A stretch of DNA of 64,000 nucleotides from a bacterium 1xD42-87 (GCA_003611805.1 RAYM01000005.1:47679-111678); one strand, 5' to 3'. Shown: positions 7,221 to 16,524, counted from the stretch's first letter. The notes: a model not told the origin generated them from the sequence alone. A program made the numbers and translations.

Positions 7221-9341
7221 CTACGCGCATTCCACATAGCGGATGAATGCCTTCCCGTTCCCTTCGTTCACCCCTGCCTCTGTTACTGCGGGGTAATATT
7301 TCCCGTTATGGGTGAAAGGCGCAACGCCGTCCACATAGCCGGAGCCTCCCGCGCCGGATTCCCCGCGCAGGCCGTAATTCCCGCCGAACCACCCGCCTCC
7401 GCCGCCGGAAGAACAGGTGCTGGTTGATGAATAATACGCCCCAAGCCCAAAGTTACTGGAAGGGCTGCTCCCTGTGGAAATCTGGCGTCCGCCAAGGGCA
7501 CCGCCGGAACCATCGCCGCCCCGCTCACCGCCTCCATCACCGCCTTTGTGGACTGTCCCATTGTCGATTCCCCCGCCGCCTCCGCCACCTGCCACGATCA
7601 GGATGCAGGAACGGTTCACATAGGTCGGTCCGCTGGAACTGTTCGTGCCAATGCCGTAAGGTTTTGTCGCCACATGGGTAGCCCCTCCGCCGCCTGCCCC
7701 ATACTGCTTGCTGCTTGTGTAATTGTAGCCGTTCCCGCCTCCGTTTGCCCCCGATGACGTGCCATTCGGTGAGCCGCCATTAAAGATATAGATTACCTCA
7801 TCTTTTTTCATTTTCTTACAGCCTTTGGAATGCCCTCCAAGACCGCCTTCTGCCGTAAAGGAATCCACTTTTGCAGCACCCCCGGAAGCGCCCCACACCT
7901 CAAACTCATAGATGCCGTCCTGTGGGATGGTGAACTGCACATAATTCCCGGTATAAGGGAAATCATACTCCGTGGTCACCCACATGGCATAAAGGGTGGC
8001 ATCCGCAGGGAACACCCCTAATTCCCCCGGCTTATAGGATGGCGTGGAGAGGGAGTCAATGCTCCATCCGCAGAAGGACATATTCTTCCGTGTGTAGGGG
8101 CTTGCCGGTACCGTGGTAGGTTCGCTCTGGGAATTCCCGTTATTGTAGTAGCAGAAAGCCGTGAAACTTTCCTTTGCCCCAGTTTCTGCCAGAATGCCCC
8201 CGTTTGGCATCAGCCCGATGGTCATCTGCTTTTTAAACACCGCATAGAGCGTGACGGGTTCTTCCGAACTGATGATATATTCCGAAAGCACCTTCTTTTC
8301 CGCGGAATCATCCTGCCGCCACCCTACAAAGGTGTAGCCCTCCAAAGCGGCGGGCGGTGCGACGGCAATGGCATCCTCCCTGTCCGGCACAGTACGCTCC
8401 AGCGCATACCCCGTGTCAATCTGGTACGTTACTTTGACACCCGCCGCATACACCCTGTCCTCACCCACAAAAATCCGCGTCACCCTCTTAGTGGCTTCAT
8501 CTTCATAGCAGAGATAAATGGTGCTTGCACTGTAGCTTTCCAATGCCCGGTACTCGTCAAGGCTCACCAGTTTCATCACAAGGCCGGTGCTGCTCATCAT
8601 CTCCGTTACTTTGGAATCCAGTTCTGTCATGGATTCCCCCATACTGGAAACATCGGAAATGACACCGTCCAGCTCCCCGATGATGTTCCTTGCCGTAAAC
8701 ACTGCGGTACCATCCAGCACCCTATCCCCCACTTTTGTGATCCTCGAATACCCGGAAGGCTCCGATGCCGCCGTGGTGCCTGCCTGTGTGCAGACAAAAG
8801 TTGCCCACCCCGGAGCGCCTACTGCCGTCACCGCATCGCCAACAGCATAAGATGTTGCGCGGGTGAGCGTCTCCCCTCCGCCTCCACCGCCGCTCCCGGC
8901 TTTCAGCGTGGGGAATACTTTCGTCAGGCCGTCCAAGCCTGCCGAAGATACGGTGAAGATGGCAAGTTCCAGATCATAGGAGGAATTGTTGTAATTGATG
9001 TTCACATCCGCATCCAGCGGAGGAAGTTCCAATGCCGCCTGCGCCAGTATCTTGATCGGCTCATCCGCATTGGATAAATCCAGATGGATATATACCCGCC
9101 CCTGCAGCGTTTCCCCCACATCCGCAAGACGCACATCTATCTCCGTTTCATACACTTCAAAAAAGCGGCCCCGTATCATGCCGAAGCCCTGCGAGATATG
9201 AAGCACATTGCCCCGTGCATACGTGACTTCACACCCCTTAAAAATACCGCTTCCGGGAATCGCTGTTTCATAGATGATGGCGTCATCCTGCGGGGTCACG
9301 TTCCCGCCCTTATAGGTTTTCAGTGTGATGTTGTCAGCCAT
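7221..9341 (-). CDS. Tail tip/receptor-binding protein with glycine-rich C-terminus
   Basis: 706 aa. The N-terminal part (about 1-150) resembles phage baseplate or tail-fibre attachment domains. The middle (about 320-480) contains InlB B-repeat-like beta-grasp units (YTFVGWRQD and MSFCGWSID blocks). The last 220 residues are extremely Gly/Ser-rich (GGGGGGG and GGGGGWFGGNYG runs), like ALK-type glycine-rich domains and the polyglycine sandwich adhesins of some phage tail tips. It probably recognises the host surface. It overlaps the upstream tail gene by 8 bases. Confidence 0.82.
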   Translation of the reverse strand: MADNITLKTYKGGNVTPQDDAIIYETAIPGSGIFKGCEVTYARGNVLHISQGFGMIRGRFFEVYETEIDVRLADVGETLQGRVYIHLDLSNADEPIKILAQAALELPPLDADVNINYNNSSYDLELAIFTVSSAGLDGLTKVFPTLKAGSGGGGGGETLTRATSYAVGDAVTAVGAPGWATFVCTQAGTTAASEPSGYSRITKVGDRVLDGTAVFTARNIIGELDGVISDVSSMGESMTELDSKVTEMMSSTGLVMKLVSLDEYRALESYSASTIYLCYEDEATKRVTRIFVGEDRVYAAGVKVTYQIDTGYALERTVPDREDAIAVAPPAALEGYTFVGWRQDDSAEKKVLSEYIISSEEPVTLYAVFKKQMTIGLMPNGGILAETGAKESFTAFCYYNNGNSQSEPTTVPASPYTRKNMSFCGWSIDSLSTPSYKPGELGVFPADATLYAMWVTTEYDFPYTGNYVQFTIPQDGIYEFEVWGASGGAAKVDSFTAEGGLGGHSKGCKKMKKDEVIYIFNGGSPNGTSSGANGGGNGYNYTSSKQYGAGGGGATHVATKPYGIGTNSSSGPTYVNRSCILIVAGGGGGGGIDNGTVHKGGDGGGERGGDGSGGALGGRQISTGSSPSSNFGLGAYYSSTSTCSSGGGGGWFGGNYGLRGESGAGGSGYVDGVAPFTHNGKYYPAVTEAGVNEGNGKAFIRYVECA

Positions 9342-10413
9342 TCTCTTGCCTCCTTAAGATCTTAGTCAAGTCCAGCCGCACCGTGCCGAACACCAGCTTG
9401 GTATTCTTCCCACGCTCCCTGCCAGTCAGGATGCTCCGGTAGCTTTCCCCGTCCGAGATGATATCCGCCACCTGCCCGAATTCCAGTTCCTCCGGCTTCA
9501 CCAGTGCGTCACCGTTCAGCATGGTTAGTTCTATGAGGTTGGAGTAGGACAAGTTTGCAAACTTGTTATGGGCGGCGCTGATGGCCGCACTCTCAAAGCT
9601 GCTCCCCTCCTCATGGGAAACCGCCTGCATCTCACTCACCACCGGGGTAATGCGGTCTCGGTCTTTCGTGTCATAGCCAAGATCAGAATGCAGGTAATAA
9701 ATCCGGGTATTGGAATAATCCTCCGCATCATAAATCACCAGTTTATTCACATCCGCACTGACCTGTTTTATCGTGACGCTCTTTTTGATGATATTCGGAA
9801 GGTCGCTTTCAATCGTAATCACCCCGGCTGACGCTTTCCCCACCGTAATCTGTATTTCCCGGTTCTGGATGTCCAGCTTTGTCTTTACAAGGATGCTGTA
9901 TTTTTCCATTGCCGGGATAATCACGGAATCAATGAGGTTCACGATATTGTAATGCCCGCCCTTATCAGAGGGCGTGATGTGCAGGCTCCAGTCCTTTGTG
10001 GCTGTAACCGCCGCCACACTTAAACCTTTGATATTCTGCATCCCATCCTCATTGGTGATGAACATTTCTTTTATCCTGTCACAGATGAACTGCTCCATAC
10101 TCCCCTGCCCCTGCAGGTTCACATCAAAAAGCACATCCGTATTCAGCAGCTCCATGAGTGGTTTATAGGAAATGGTCTGTAGCTTCTTTGACCTGTCCGT
10201 GCCATAACCGATTTCCGTCACAATCCCGGCATACTCCTCATCCCCACGGCTGATGCGGATATAGTCCTGCTTCTTCACTCCGGGGAGGGCAAGCACCGTC
10301 ACGGTATTGCCGTCCGATGATAAATAGTCCTCTTTATAAGTGATCTCATTTACATTTGTATTGCCCACCATTTCAAAATCCTGCGTGAATATCTCCACGT
10401 TATACGGTCTCAT
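9334..10413 (-). CDS. Siphovirus tail protein, Gp37-like (tail-associated lysin region)
   Basis: 359 aa. It begins MRPYNVEIFTQDFEMVGNTN and has the pattern of Siphovirus ReqiPepy6 Gp37-like proteins (an N-terminal hub-like beta fold, DYIRISRGDEEYAG at about 50-65). It lies directly after Dit and before the receptor-binding protein, the usual site of the Tal/hub protein of the tail tip. No peptidase motif is evident, so a structural role is more likely than a lytic one. Confidence 0.8.
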   Translation of the reverse strand: MRPYNVEIFTQDFEMVGNTNVNEITYKEDYLSSDGNTVTVLALPGVKKQDYIRISRGDEEYAGIVTEIGYGTDRSKKLQTISYKPLMELLNTDVLFDVNLQGQGSMEQFICDRIKEMFITNEDGMQNIKGLSVAAVTATKDWSLHITPSDKGGHYNIVNLIDSVIIPAMEKYSILVKTKLDIQNREIQITVGKASAGVITIESDLPNIIKKSVTIKQVSADVNKLVIYDAEDYSNTRIYYLHSDLGYDTKDRDRITPVVSEMQAVSHEEGSSFESAAISAAHNKFANLSYSNLIELTMLNGDALVKPEELEFGQVADIISDGESYRSILTGRERGKNTKLVFGTVRLDLTKILRRQENG

Positions 10414-11236
10414 AGCTGATCCTCCCTTCCACCATCACGTTTAGAATGTTCAGCCCCTCATGCACTACGGAGATACGGTTGCTGCCGTACTGCAGGTGGA
10501 AGAACCGCTCCGTGGTAAAATCGCACATCTGGTACCTGTCCGCCACCACTTCATCACTGACGCCCCGCTCCGTAATGCTGTAGGGAATCTGGGTGGTATC
10601 AATGACCAGCTTATGCCCGTCCGGGATATTCCCTTCATATCTCCCGGTCTCATAAAGCACGTTGTTCACATAGTGCTTCCATACCGGGTTTACGCAGGGG
10701 CCGTACACCGTCACCCTGCATGGGCTGTCCCCGTGGCTGTCGCTGTCGATCATGAGGGTGTTCTGCGTCACATCCGCATAGGCATAGGTGTATTCGTAGG
10801 GATAGATTTTCCCGCCGATGGAGAGCGTGCCGCTGTAGCCGGAAACATTCTTATAAAACAGCCCGGTTGCAGTGAAAGCCACCTCGCAGTCTAAGCCTGC
10901 GCCTCCTGTTATTAATTCGCTCTTTGTAATCTCCGTCATCCGCACCGGGACGCGGAATGCTTCTTCCATTTCATACACAAGGGTAAGCGGAACTGCCCGG
11001 ACAAATCTTGAAAATGCCCGGTAGTTCTGGTATGCGCTTTTCCCGCCAAAGAATATCCGCCCGGTCATCACGCCCTGTGAGAATAATTCCTCCAGGGGGA
11101 TGAAGTCCGTGCCAATCTGTTCATACTGCGTCCCGTCCTTATAGCCGAAGCCGCCAATGGAATGGAAAAAGGATGTCCTGGCATTCAAATCCCACGACAC
11201 CCCTTCCCCGTTTATAAGCCTGAATTTCCTTATCAT
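10400..11236 (-). CDS. Distal tail protein (Dit)
   Basis: 278 aa, the length and position of siphovirus Dit (Sipho_tail family): MIRKFRLINGEGVSWDLN at the start, GFGYKDGTQYEQIG near 35, and a C-terminal beta-rich galectin-like part. Dit forms a hexameric ring at the end of the tail tube. It follows the tape measure gene with a 4-base overlap and precedes the Gp37-like gene with a 14-base overlap. Confidence 0.85.
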   Translation of the reverse strand: MIRKFRLINGEGVSWDLNARTSFFHSIGGFGYKDGTQYEQIGTDFIPLEELFSQGVMTGRIFFGGKSAYQNYRAFSRFVRAVPLTLVYEMEEAFRVPVRMTEITKSELITGGAGLDCEVAFTATGLFYKNVSGYSGTLSIGGKIYPYEYTYAYADVTQNTLMIDSDSHGDSPCRVTVYGPCVNPVWKHYVNNVLYETGRYEGNIPDGHKLVIDTTQIPYSITERGVSDEVVADRYQMCDFTTERFFHLQYGSNRISVVHEGLNILNVMVEGRISYETV

Positions 11237-14200
11237 GAATACGCCTTTCCCAGCTCCCGGTTCAGCCCGTCAGACAGTTCCCCGACCAGTGCGCCGGAAT
11301 CCAATACCACCTGGCTGTTTGCCAATCGTGGCAGATACTTTGTTACCACCTCATACATGGCATCCAGCCTTGCCGCCAGAGAGGAACTGCCGCCGGAACC
11401 TCCCTCCGCCTGCGCCCCTGCCGTCATGGAATCCGTGGCAGGGATGAGCATACCCGCCAGTTCCTTCATGGGGCCGGTCAGCTTTCCGAGGTTGCCTTTG
11501 ATGCCTTTTCCGAGTAAATCAATCATATCCGGCATAAAGGTGTGGAAGTTGGAAAGCGGTCCCTCGTCCGGCTCGGAGAAATGCAGGAAGGAGGCGATTG
11601 TCCCCGCCACATCCTTCACACTGTCCACAAGGCCGCTGATCTTGGACTTGATGCCATTGATCAGCCCGCCGATGATATCCTTGCCCCACTGCAATGCCTG
11701 TGAGGGCAGCCCCTTGATGAAGTTAATTGCACCGTCAAAGCCGCTCTTTACGGCATTCGTGATGCCGCTCATGGCATTTTTGATTCCTGAGAGCAGACTG
11801 TTGAATACATTTACAACCGCATCTTTCAGACCGCCCACAATGCCTGTGACCGTTGACTTGATGGCATTCCACACACTGGTGATGACTTCCTTTATTGCAT
11901 TGACCACAGAGCTTACTGCGGATTTGATTGCTTCCCAAGCGGCGGTAATGGCGCTCTTGATCGCCTCCATAATGGAAATGACCGCTGACTTGATCGCCTC
12001 CCATGCCGCCACAGCCACATTTTTTATCGCTTCAATCGCAGAGGACACCGCACTCTTGATAGCTTCCCACGCCGCCGTGACCGCAGATTTGATTGCCTCC
12101 ATTGCTGTGGAAATGGCATTCTTTATTGCCTCCCACGCAGAGACCACCACATCCTTGATTGCGGAAAGCACCGCCGTCACTGCGGATTTGATTGCCTCCC
12201 ATACCGTGGTCACGACATTTTTGATTGCCTCCATTACCGTGGTGACGGTATTCCGTATCGCTTCCCATGCGGAGGAAAGGAAAGAGCCGATGGCATTTGT
12301 CACAGTCTCAATCACGGTTTTTATCGCATTCCATACCGTAGAGACCACCGTCTGTATCACGTTCAGCACGGTTGTAATGATCATCTTATAGAACTCGAAC
12401 CGCGCCACAATCAGCGTCTTTATCACATCAAGGACAGTCTGGAAGATATTCTTTATCCCTTCCCATAAGCCGCTGAAAAAGTCTTTCAAGCCGTTCCAGA
12501 TGGACTGCGCCGCCCCGGTGATGGCGTTCCAGATATTGGAGAAAAAGTCTTTCAGCCCATTCCATACCGCAACAGCCGCTTCTTTTATGACATTCCATAA
12601 GTTGATCCAGAACTCCCGGAATCCCTCGCAGTTATTCCACAGTGCCACGAAAATGGCAATCAGTGCCGCGATTGCCGCAATGACCAGCGTTACCGGGTTC
12701 GCCGCAAGGATACCCCACAGCGCACTAAGCCCTCCGCCGATACTGGAAATGCCGCCGATCAGTGTCGGGATGAATGTCATAATACTGCCCACCGCCGAGA
12801 CCACTTTCCCGATCACGATAAGCACGGGACCGATTGCCGCCGCAAGCAGGCCGATGGTGACGATGGTGTTCTTGGTGCCTTCATCCATGCCGTTGAGCTT
12901 GTCAACGAAGCCCTGCACCCATGTGACAATCTGGCGGATGGCTGGCATGAGGATTTCACCAAAGGAAATAGCCAGCTCCTCCAACTGGCTCTTTAAGATG
13001 GTAAGCTGCCCGGCAAGGTTATCCTGCATGGTTGCCGCCATTTCCGCAGACTTCCCGTCGCAGTTTGCTATGGCGCTGCTTACCTTCTCAATGTCCGCAG
13101 GGGCGGCGTTCATCAGTGCGAGGAATCCTGACATGGCATTCTTCCCCACCAAAGCCTCTGCCGCCGCTGCTTTCTCTGATTCAGACAGGCCGCCGAAAGC
13201 CGTCCGGCAGTCAGCGAGGATGGCGCTTAAATCCCTCATGCTCCCGTCCGCATTGGTGGTGGCGATAGTCACTTCCCCAATGCTCGAACCGCAGATCTTC
13301 ACTTCCCCGGAAAGGTTGCTCATGATGGTACGGAGCGCGGTACCGGCCTGCGTGGACTTGATGCCCGCATTGCCCATCAGACCGATTGCCTCTGCGGTAT
13401 CTTCTGCTGAAAATCCCAAAGCCCCGGCAATGGGCGCACAGTATTTGAAGGTCTCGCCCATCATGGATACGTTGGTATTGGCATTACTGGATGCCGCCGC
13501 AAGGATATCTGCGAAATGCCCGGAATCGGCAGCCGTTAAACCGAAAGCGGTCAGTGCGTCCGTCACAATGTCAGAGGTGCTTGCCAAATCCTCCCCGGAG
13601 GCAGCGGCAAGGTTCATGATGCCCTCAATGCCGGAAAGCATATCAGAGGTTTTCCAACCCGCCATTGCCATGTAGTTCATGGCCTCGGCTGCCTCGGATG
13701 CGGAGAACTTGGTCTTGCTGCCCATCTCCCTTGCCTTATCCCGGAGGGCATCCAGGTCACTTCCCGTTGCCCCGGACACAGCCGCCACCTGGCTCATGGC
13801 AGAATCGAAATCGGCGGCGGTCTTCACTGCCACCGTGCCAAGCCCCACAATAGGCGTAGTCACGCCTTTGGTGAGGGTAGTCCCTACACCGGAAATCTTA
13901 TCTCCAAGGTTCTTTAAATCCTCTCCTGTGGCGGCTATCTTCTGAATTGCCACCGCTGACTGGTTCGCCTGGTTTTCGAGGTTCCTCAGCTTTTCCTCTG
14001 TCTCGATAATCTCCCTCTGCAAACCATCGTACTGCTCCTGGGTGACCTCCCCTTTTGCCAGTGCTTCATTTGCCTGCTGTGCTGCCGTCTTTAAGGTTTC
14101 CAGCTTTTCTTTCGTTTCCGCAACCGCCTGTGCAAGGAGCCTGTGCTTCTGTGCCAGCAGTTCCGTATTGCCGGGGTCCAGCTTTAGGAGCCTTTCCACG

Positions 14201-14319
14201 TCCCGTAGCTGTGACTGAGTAGTACGAATTTCCGTATTTACCCCTTTAAGAGCTGTGGTTAGCTTGGTAGTGTCGCCGCCAATCTCGACTGTGATTCCCT
14301 GTATCCTGCTTGCTCCCAA
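11233..14319 (-). CDS. Tail tape measure protein
   Basis: 1028 aa, TP901-type tape measure. It has an N-terminal coiled coil (about 20-130), the TP901 core with FDSAMSQVAAVSGATG and MGSKTKFSASEAAEAMNYMAMAGW (split at about 170-215), then hydrophobic stretches (about 510-565). Residues about 600-870 hold many imperfect 11- and 22-residue units with the core WEAIKSAV or MEAIKNAV, which set tail length. The start is TTG at 14319, with GGGAGG 10 bases upstream; no ATG fits. Tandem terminators of an inserted accessory unit sit directly upstream. Confidence 0.93.
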   Translation of the reverse strand: MGASRIQGITVEIGGDTTKLTTALKGVNTEIRTTQSQLRDVERLLKLDPGNTELLAQKHRLLAQAVAETKEKLETLKTAAQQANEALAKGEVTQEQYDGLQREIIETEEKLRNLENQANQSAVAIQKIAATGEDLKNLGDKISGVGTTLTKGVTTPIVGLGTVAVKTAADFDSAMSQVAAVSGATGSDLDALRDKAREMGSKTKFSASEAAEAMNYMAMAGWKTSDMLSGIEGIMNLAAASGEDLASTSDIVTDALTAFGLTAADSGHFADILAAASSNANTNVSMMGETFKYCAPIAGALGFSAEDTAEAIGLMGNAGIKSTQAGTALRTIMSNLSGEVKICGSSIGEVTIATTNADGSMRDLSAILADCRTAFGGLSESEKAAAAEALVGKNAMSGFLALMNAAPADIEKVSSAIANCDGKSAEMAATMQDNLAGQLTILKSQLEELAISFGEILMPAIRQIVTWVQGFVDKLNGMDEGTKNTIVTIGLLAAAIGPVLIVIGKVVSAVGSIMTFIPTLIGGISSIGGGLSALWGILAANPVTLVIAAIAALIAIFVALWNNCEGFREFWINLWNVIKEAAVAVWNGLKDFFSNIWNAITGAAQSIWNGLKDFFSGLWEGIKNIFQTVLDVIKTLIVARFEFYKMIITTVLNVIQTVVSTVWNAIKTVIETVTNAIGSFLSSAWEAIRNTVTTVMEAIKNVVTTVWEAIKSAVTAVLSAIKDVVVSAWEAIKNAISTAMEAIKSAVTAAWEAIKSAVSSAIEAIKNVAVAAWEAIKSAVISIMEAIKSAITAAWEAIKSAVSSVVNAIKEVITSVWNAIKSTVTGIVGGLKDAVVNVFNSLLSGIKNAMSGITNAVKSGFDGAINFIKGLPSQALQWGKDIIGGLINGIKSKISGLVDSVKDVAGTIASFLHFSEPDEGPLSNFHTFMPDMIDLLGKGIKGNLGKLTGPMKELAGMLIPATDSMTAGAQAEGGSGGSSSLAARLDAMYEVVTKYLPRLANSQVVLDSGALVGELSDGLNRELGKAYS

Positions 14320-14344
14320 GACTTACCACCTCCCTTTTATGCAC

Positions 14345-14400
14345 AAAAAAAGAGCATTTCTGCTCCCAAGAAAAAAGCACCGAGTCTATACCCGATGCTT
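14345..14400 (-). terminator. Tandem terminators of the tail accessory unit
   Basis: Two hairpins on the minus strand. The first reached (arms 14393-14400 and 14375-14382) ends in TTTTTT. The second (GAGCA-GAAA-TGCTC, 14352-14365) ends in TTTTTTT. They separate the accessory genes from the tape measure gene. Confidence 0.8.
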
Positions 14401-14416
14401 TCATAATGCTTTTCAA

Positions 14417-14731
14417 TTATTGCCTCAAAAGTCTCTTATCAATGATGTATGCTCCCATTCCGGGTTGTTTAGATAGCACTTTACTGAAATATTGGCTTGC
14501 ACGTAGCTGATTAATCGAAGAAATAATAATATCAGAATATAAAGTAATTTCCAGACATTTTTTCTGAGAGTTAACTGTTACACTGATTTGTTTTCTTTTC
14601 CCGTATTTTCGCGGAAGGGAATTATAAATACTCTCTGCTGCAGAAACAGTTCCTCGCAGTAATGCTGCATTAAAAAGCGGGCTTAAAAAATATGCTTCAA
14701 AAGAATTTGCAAATGGCAATATCGTAGGCAT
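14417..14731 (-). CDS. Accessory unit gene B, unknown function
   Basis: 104 aa from MPTILPFANS, chosen because the GAGGAGGAAATAAT preceding it overlaps the stop of the upstream gene. It ends in a basic segment (YIIDKRLLRQ) and has a beta-like middle (KQISVTVNSQKKCLEITLY). No family recognised. Base composition is visibly more AT-rich than the flanking tail genes. It is the second gene of a promoter-gene-gene-terminator unit placed inside the tail operon. Confidence 0.65.
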   Translation of the reverse strand: MPTILPFANSFEAYFLSPLFNAALLRGTVSAAESIYNSLPRKYGKRKQISVTVNSQKKCLEITLYSDIIISSINQLRASQYFSKVLSKQPGMGAYIIDKRLLRQ

Positions 14732-14732
14732 A

Positions 14733-15266
14733 TTATTTCCTCCTCTCAAGAAAGCTTTCCAAAATAGTATCTATTTCTCTTACAGCTTCTATATTTTCCG
14801 AACTTCTGTCCATCTCCCTGAGAAGAAGGCACATTTTTTCTATCAGATACAATTTATTCATTTCAACATCCGGTTCCATATCGCCATCCATTCCGCCATT
14901 ACCATTTTGCAATCTAACTTCCTCGGCTTCATCAGATGCAAATTCAGATGCATGCATACGAAAAAGTCGTTTGCCAGAAATTAAACTGCTGAAGTTTAAC
15001 GGATGTGTCTCGTCAATGAGATACATACTGAACACCCTCAGACTTCTTGAAATTTGTTCAAGCCTCAGTTTGTCATGGCTTCGGAATATAATCCTTATCG
15101 TCTTATCATCAATAATCCCCAATTCCGTGATTTCCTTCGGGTTTGTAGCCACTCTGCTCCTAATGTTAAAATAATCCTTCGCTTCTGAAAGATAACCCTC
15201 ATATCCCGGCGTGTAAAATGATGGTGCCCCAGCTTTTGCAAATTGTGCAATGACTTCATAAAACAT
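14733..15266 (-). CDS. Accessory unit gene A, unknown function
   Basis: 177 aa, starting MFYEVIAQFA after AAAAGGAGAAAGCC. A mostly alpha/beta N-terminal half is followed by an acidic linker (NGNGGMDGDMEPD, about 122-134) and a helical C-terminus (about 135-177). No motif I recognise. It is transcribed from its own consensus promoter at 15325-15353 and stops 1 base before gene B. Lysogenic expression and a conversion, exclusion or defence role are inferred from the arrangement only. Confidence 0.68.
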   Translation of the reverse strand: MFYEVIAQFAKAGAPSFYTPGYEGYLSEAKDYFNIRSRVATNPKEITELGIIDDKTIRIIFRSHDKLRLEQISRSLRVFSMYLIDETHPLNFSSLISGKRLFRMHASEFASDEAEEVRLQNGNGGMDGDMEPDVEMNKLYLIEKMCLLLREMDRSSENIEAVREIDTILESFLERRK

Positions 15267-15324
15267 GGCTTTCTCCTTTTTTTAATCAGCGCATATTAAG
15301 CGCATACTTAGTGTTTACTCAACC

Positions 15325-15353
15325 ATAGTATCATATCCAGTATTATGCGTCAA
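15325..15353 (-). promoter_or_regulatory. Promoter of the tail accessory unit
   Basis: On the minus strand: TTGACG (15353-15348), exactly 17 bases, TACTAT (15330-15325), followed by the 177-aa gene about 60 bases downstream. The lytic structural genes around it show no such promoter. Confidence 0.75.
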
Positions 15354-15374
15354 GTAAAATTTATTGTGCGCCAA

Positions 15375-15539
15375 TCAAAACCTATCAAAATCTTCTTGCA
15401 TAGCTAAGATGGCATAATTACACTCGTCATTCCTGCTCTCGGCGTACATATCATTGATCAGCCCGATAGAAAGCAATTCAAGGTCTGCTATCGAAAGCCC
15501 AAGCTGCACACACCGGAGCAGGAACAGCGGTGTTGTCAT
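15375..15539 (-). CDS. Tail assembly chaperone, frameshift extension (GT part)
   Basis: 54 codons, MTTPLFLLRC to the stop at 15375. It carries the pattern GLSIADLELLSIGLINDM...EDFDRF, typical of the C-terminal half of Gram-positive phage tail chaperones. It overlaps the end of the upstream chaperone frame by 4 bases (ATGA), and its frame is also entered through a slippery run at 15560-15566, so it is probably made mainly as a fusion of about 179 aa. The extension normally recruits the tape measure protein during tail assembly. Confidence 0.85.
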   Translation of the reverse strand: MTTPLFLLRCVQLGLSIADLELLSIGLINDMYAESRNDECNYAILAMQEDFDRF

Positions 15540-15913
15540 TTCTCGCTCAGTTGGGCGAAGTTTTTTTTAGCCTCCACATCCGTCTTCACGTTCAGTCCCC
15601 ACAGTTGTATGAGCTGCGGCAGCACCTGGTAGATGGAAAATGTATTAAAACCATCCAGCCACTCATCCACCTCATTCGGTATCTGCGGATCGGCGTGCTT
15701 CGCCATCGTATAGGCGATATTCTCGAACATCTCCAAAGAGAATAAATCAAGGTCGGAACTTTCCTCATCACCCTCACCGATGCTCTTTTCAAGAATCCGC
15801 AAATCCTTATAAATGTCTCTCTGAAATTTCAGCCTGTAAATGCGCGGGATCGCCGCCGATGCCTTAAACAACACATCCTGCCCGTCAATCTCTATCTTCC
15901 TGACAATGCTCAT
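15536..15913 (-). CDS. Tail assembly chaperone (G part)
   Basis: 125 aa, beginning MSIVRKIEIDGQDVLFKASAA, the form of the short tail chaperone located between the major tail protein and the tape measure gene in siphoviruses (lambda gpG equivalent). It is acidic and has VLPQLIQLWG near the end. The sequence AAA AAA AAC close to its 3' end is a textbook -1 slippery site leading into the downstream frame. Confidence 0.85.
   Translation of the reverse strand: MSIVRKIEIDGQDVLFKASAAIPRIYRLKFQRDIYKDLRILEKSIGEGDEESSDLDLFSLEMFENIAYTMAKHADPQIPNEVDEWLDGFNTFSIYQVLPQLIQLWGLNVKTDVEAKKNFAQLSEK
15560..15566 (-). promoter_or_regulatory. Programmed -1 ribosomal frameshift site
   Basis: Minus-strand heptamer A AAA AAC in the zero frame, inside a run of eight A. 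After a -1 slip the reading continues CTT CGC CCA ACT GAG CGA GAA ATG ACA, in frame with the 15375-15539 extension and without an intervening stop. Confidence 0.85.
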
Positions 15914-15929
15914 ATCCTTTTAGCCTCCT

Positions 15930-16523
15930 TCACCCCTGTCCCTCTGCATCTGCTCCTGCCACCTTGGGTTCTGGTATATACACTTCCTTGTACCAGTTGG
16001 CATAAGTTTCCGCAGATGTTCTGTTCCCGGTTTTTGCCTTCACATAGCCGCTTGCCAGCGGGCGCGCCTTGATGGTCAGCGTTTCCGTCTGCACCTCCCG
16101 GCTCTCCTCATTGGTCTTGCCCTCGATCTTGGGACGGCTCGCGGAACAGTTGTACAGCACATGGCGTATCTTACGCACATCACCGTCAAACTCGAACAGC
16201 AGCGCAAAGGCCGCCGTCTCGGAGTGTGCGTTCTCCACCAGCACCTCGTTGCTGTCCGCCTCCTCCTTTAGCACATCCGTGCGGAAGCTCTCCGGGATCA
16301 GTGCCAGTTCCAGGTCGCCGTCATAGCCCATGTTGTTGGCAATGATGTAATACTCGATGCCGTCCGCATAGAAAGATTCCGGCTCACCGTTGGGGTCCAG
16401 GGAAAGGGATACCGCACCCGGCATCGCCACAGGGCTTTCAAACCCCGTCTCCCCGTTCTCCTGCACCTTCTGCAAAGCATAGTGGCAGTTGCAGATATTA
16501 AATTTTACTTTGTTGTTCTTCAT
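15930..16523 (-). CDS. Major tail protein
   Basis: About 197 aa from MKNNKVKFNICNCHYALQ, preceded by GGAGGTATGAC; the longer frame upstream overlaps another gene. It has the look of Gram-positive phage major tail tube proteins (phi13/TP901 family): VSLSLDPNGEPESFYADG early, then NNMGYDGDLELALIPESF, and a KTGNRTSAETYANWY end. It forms the tail tube. Position between the tail terminator and the tail chaperone fits. Confidence 0.88.
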   Translation of the reverse strand: MKNNKVKFNICNCHYALQKVQENGETGFESPVAMPGAVSLSLDPNGEPESFYADGIEYYIIANNMGYDGDLELALIPESFRTDVLKEEADSNEVLVENAHSETAAFALLFEFDGDVRKIRHVLYNCSASRPKIEGKTNEESREVQTETLTIKARPLASGYVKAKTGNRTSAETYANWYKEVYIPEPKVAGADAEGQG

Positions 16524-16524
16524 G

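Noticed and set aside
11162..13675. Long plus-strand frames of about 400 and 390 codons opposite the tape measure gene
   Set aside because: They mirror the repetitive WEAIK-coding sequence on the other strand, have no ribosome binding sites and no recognisable domains.
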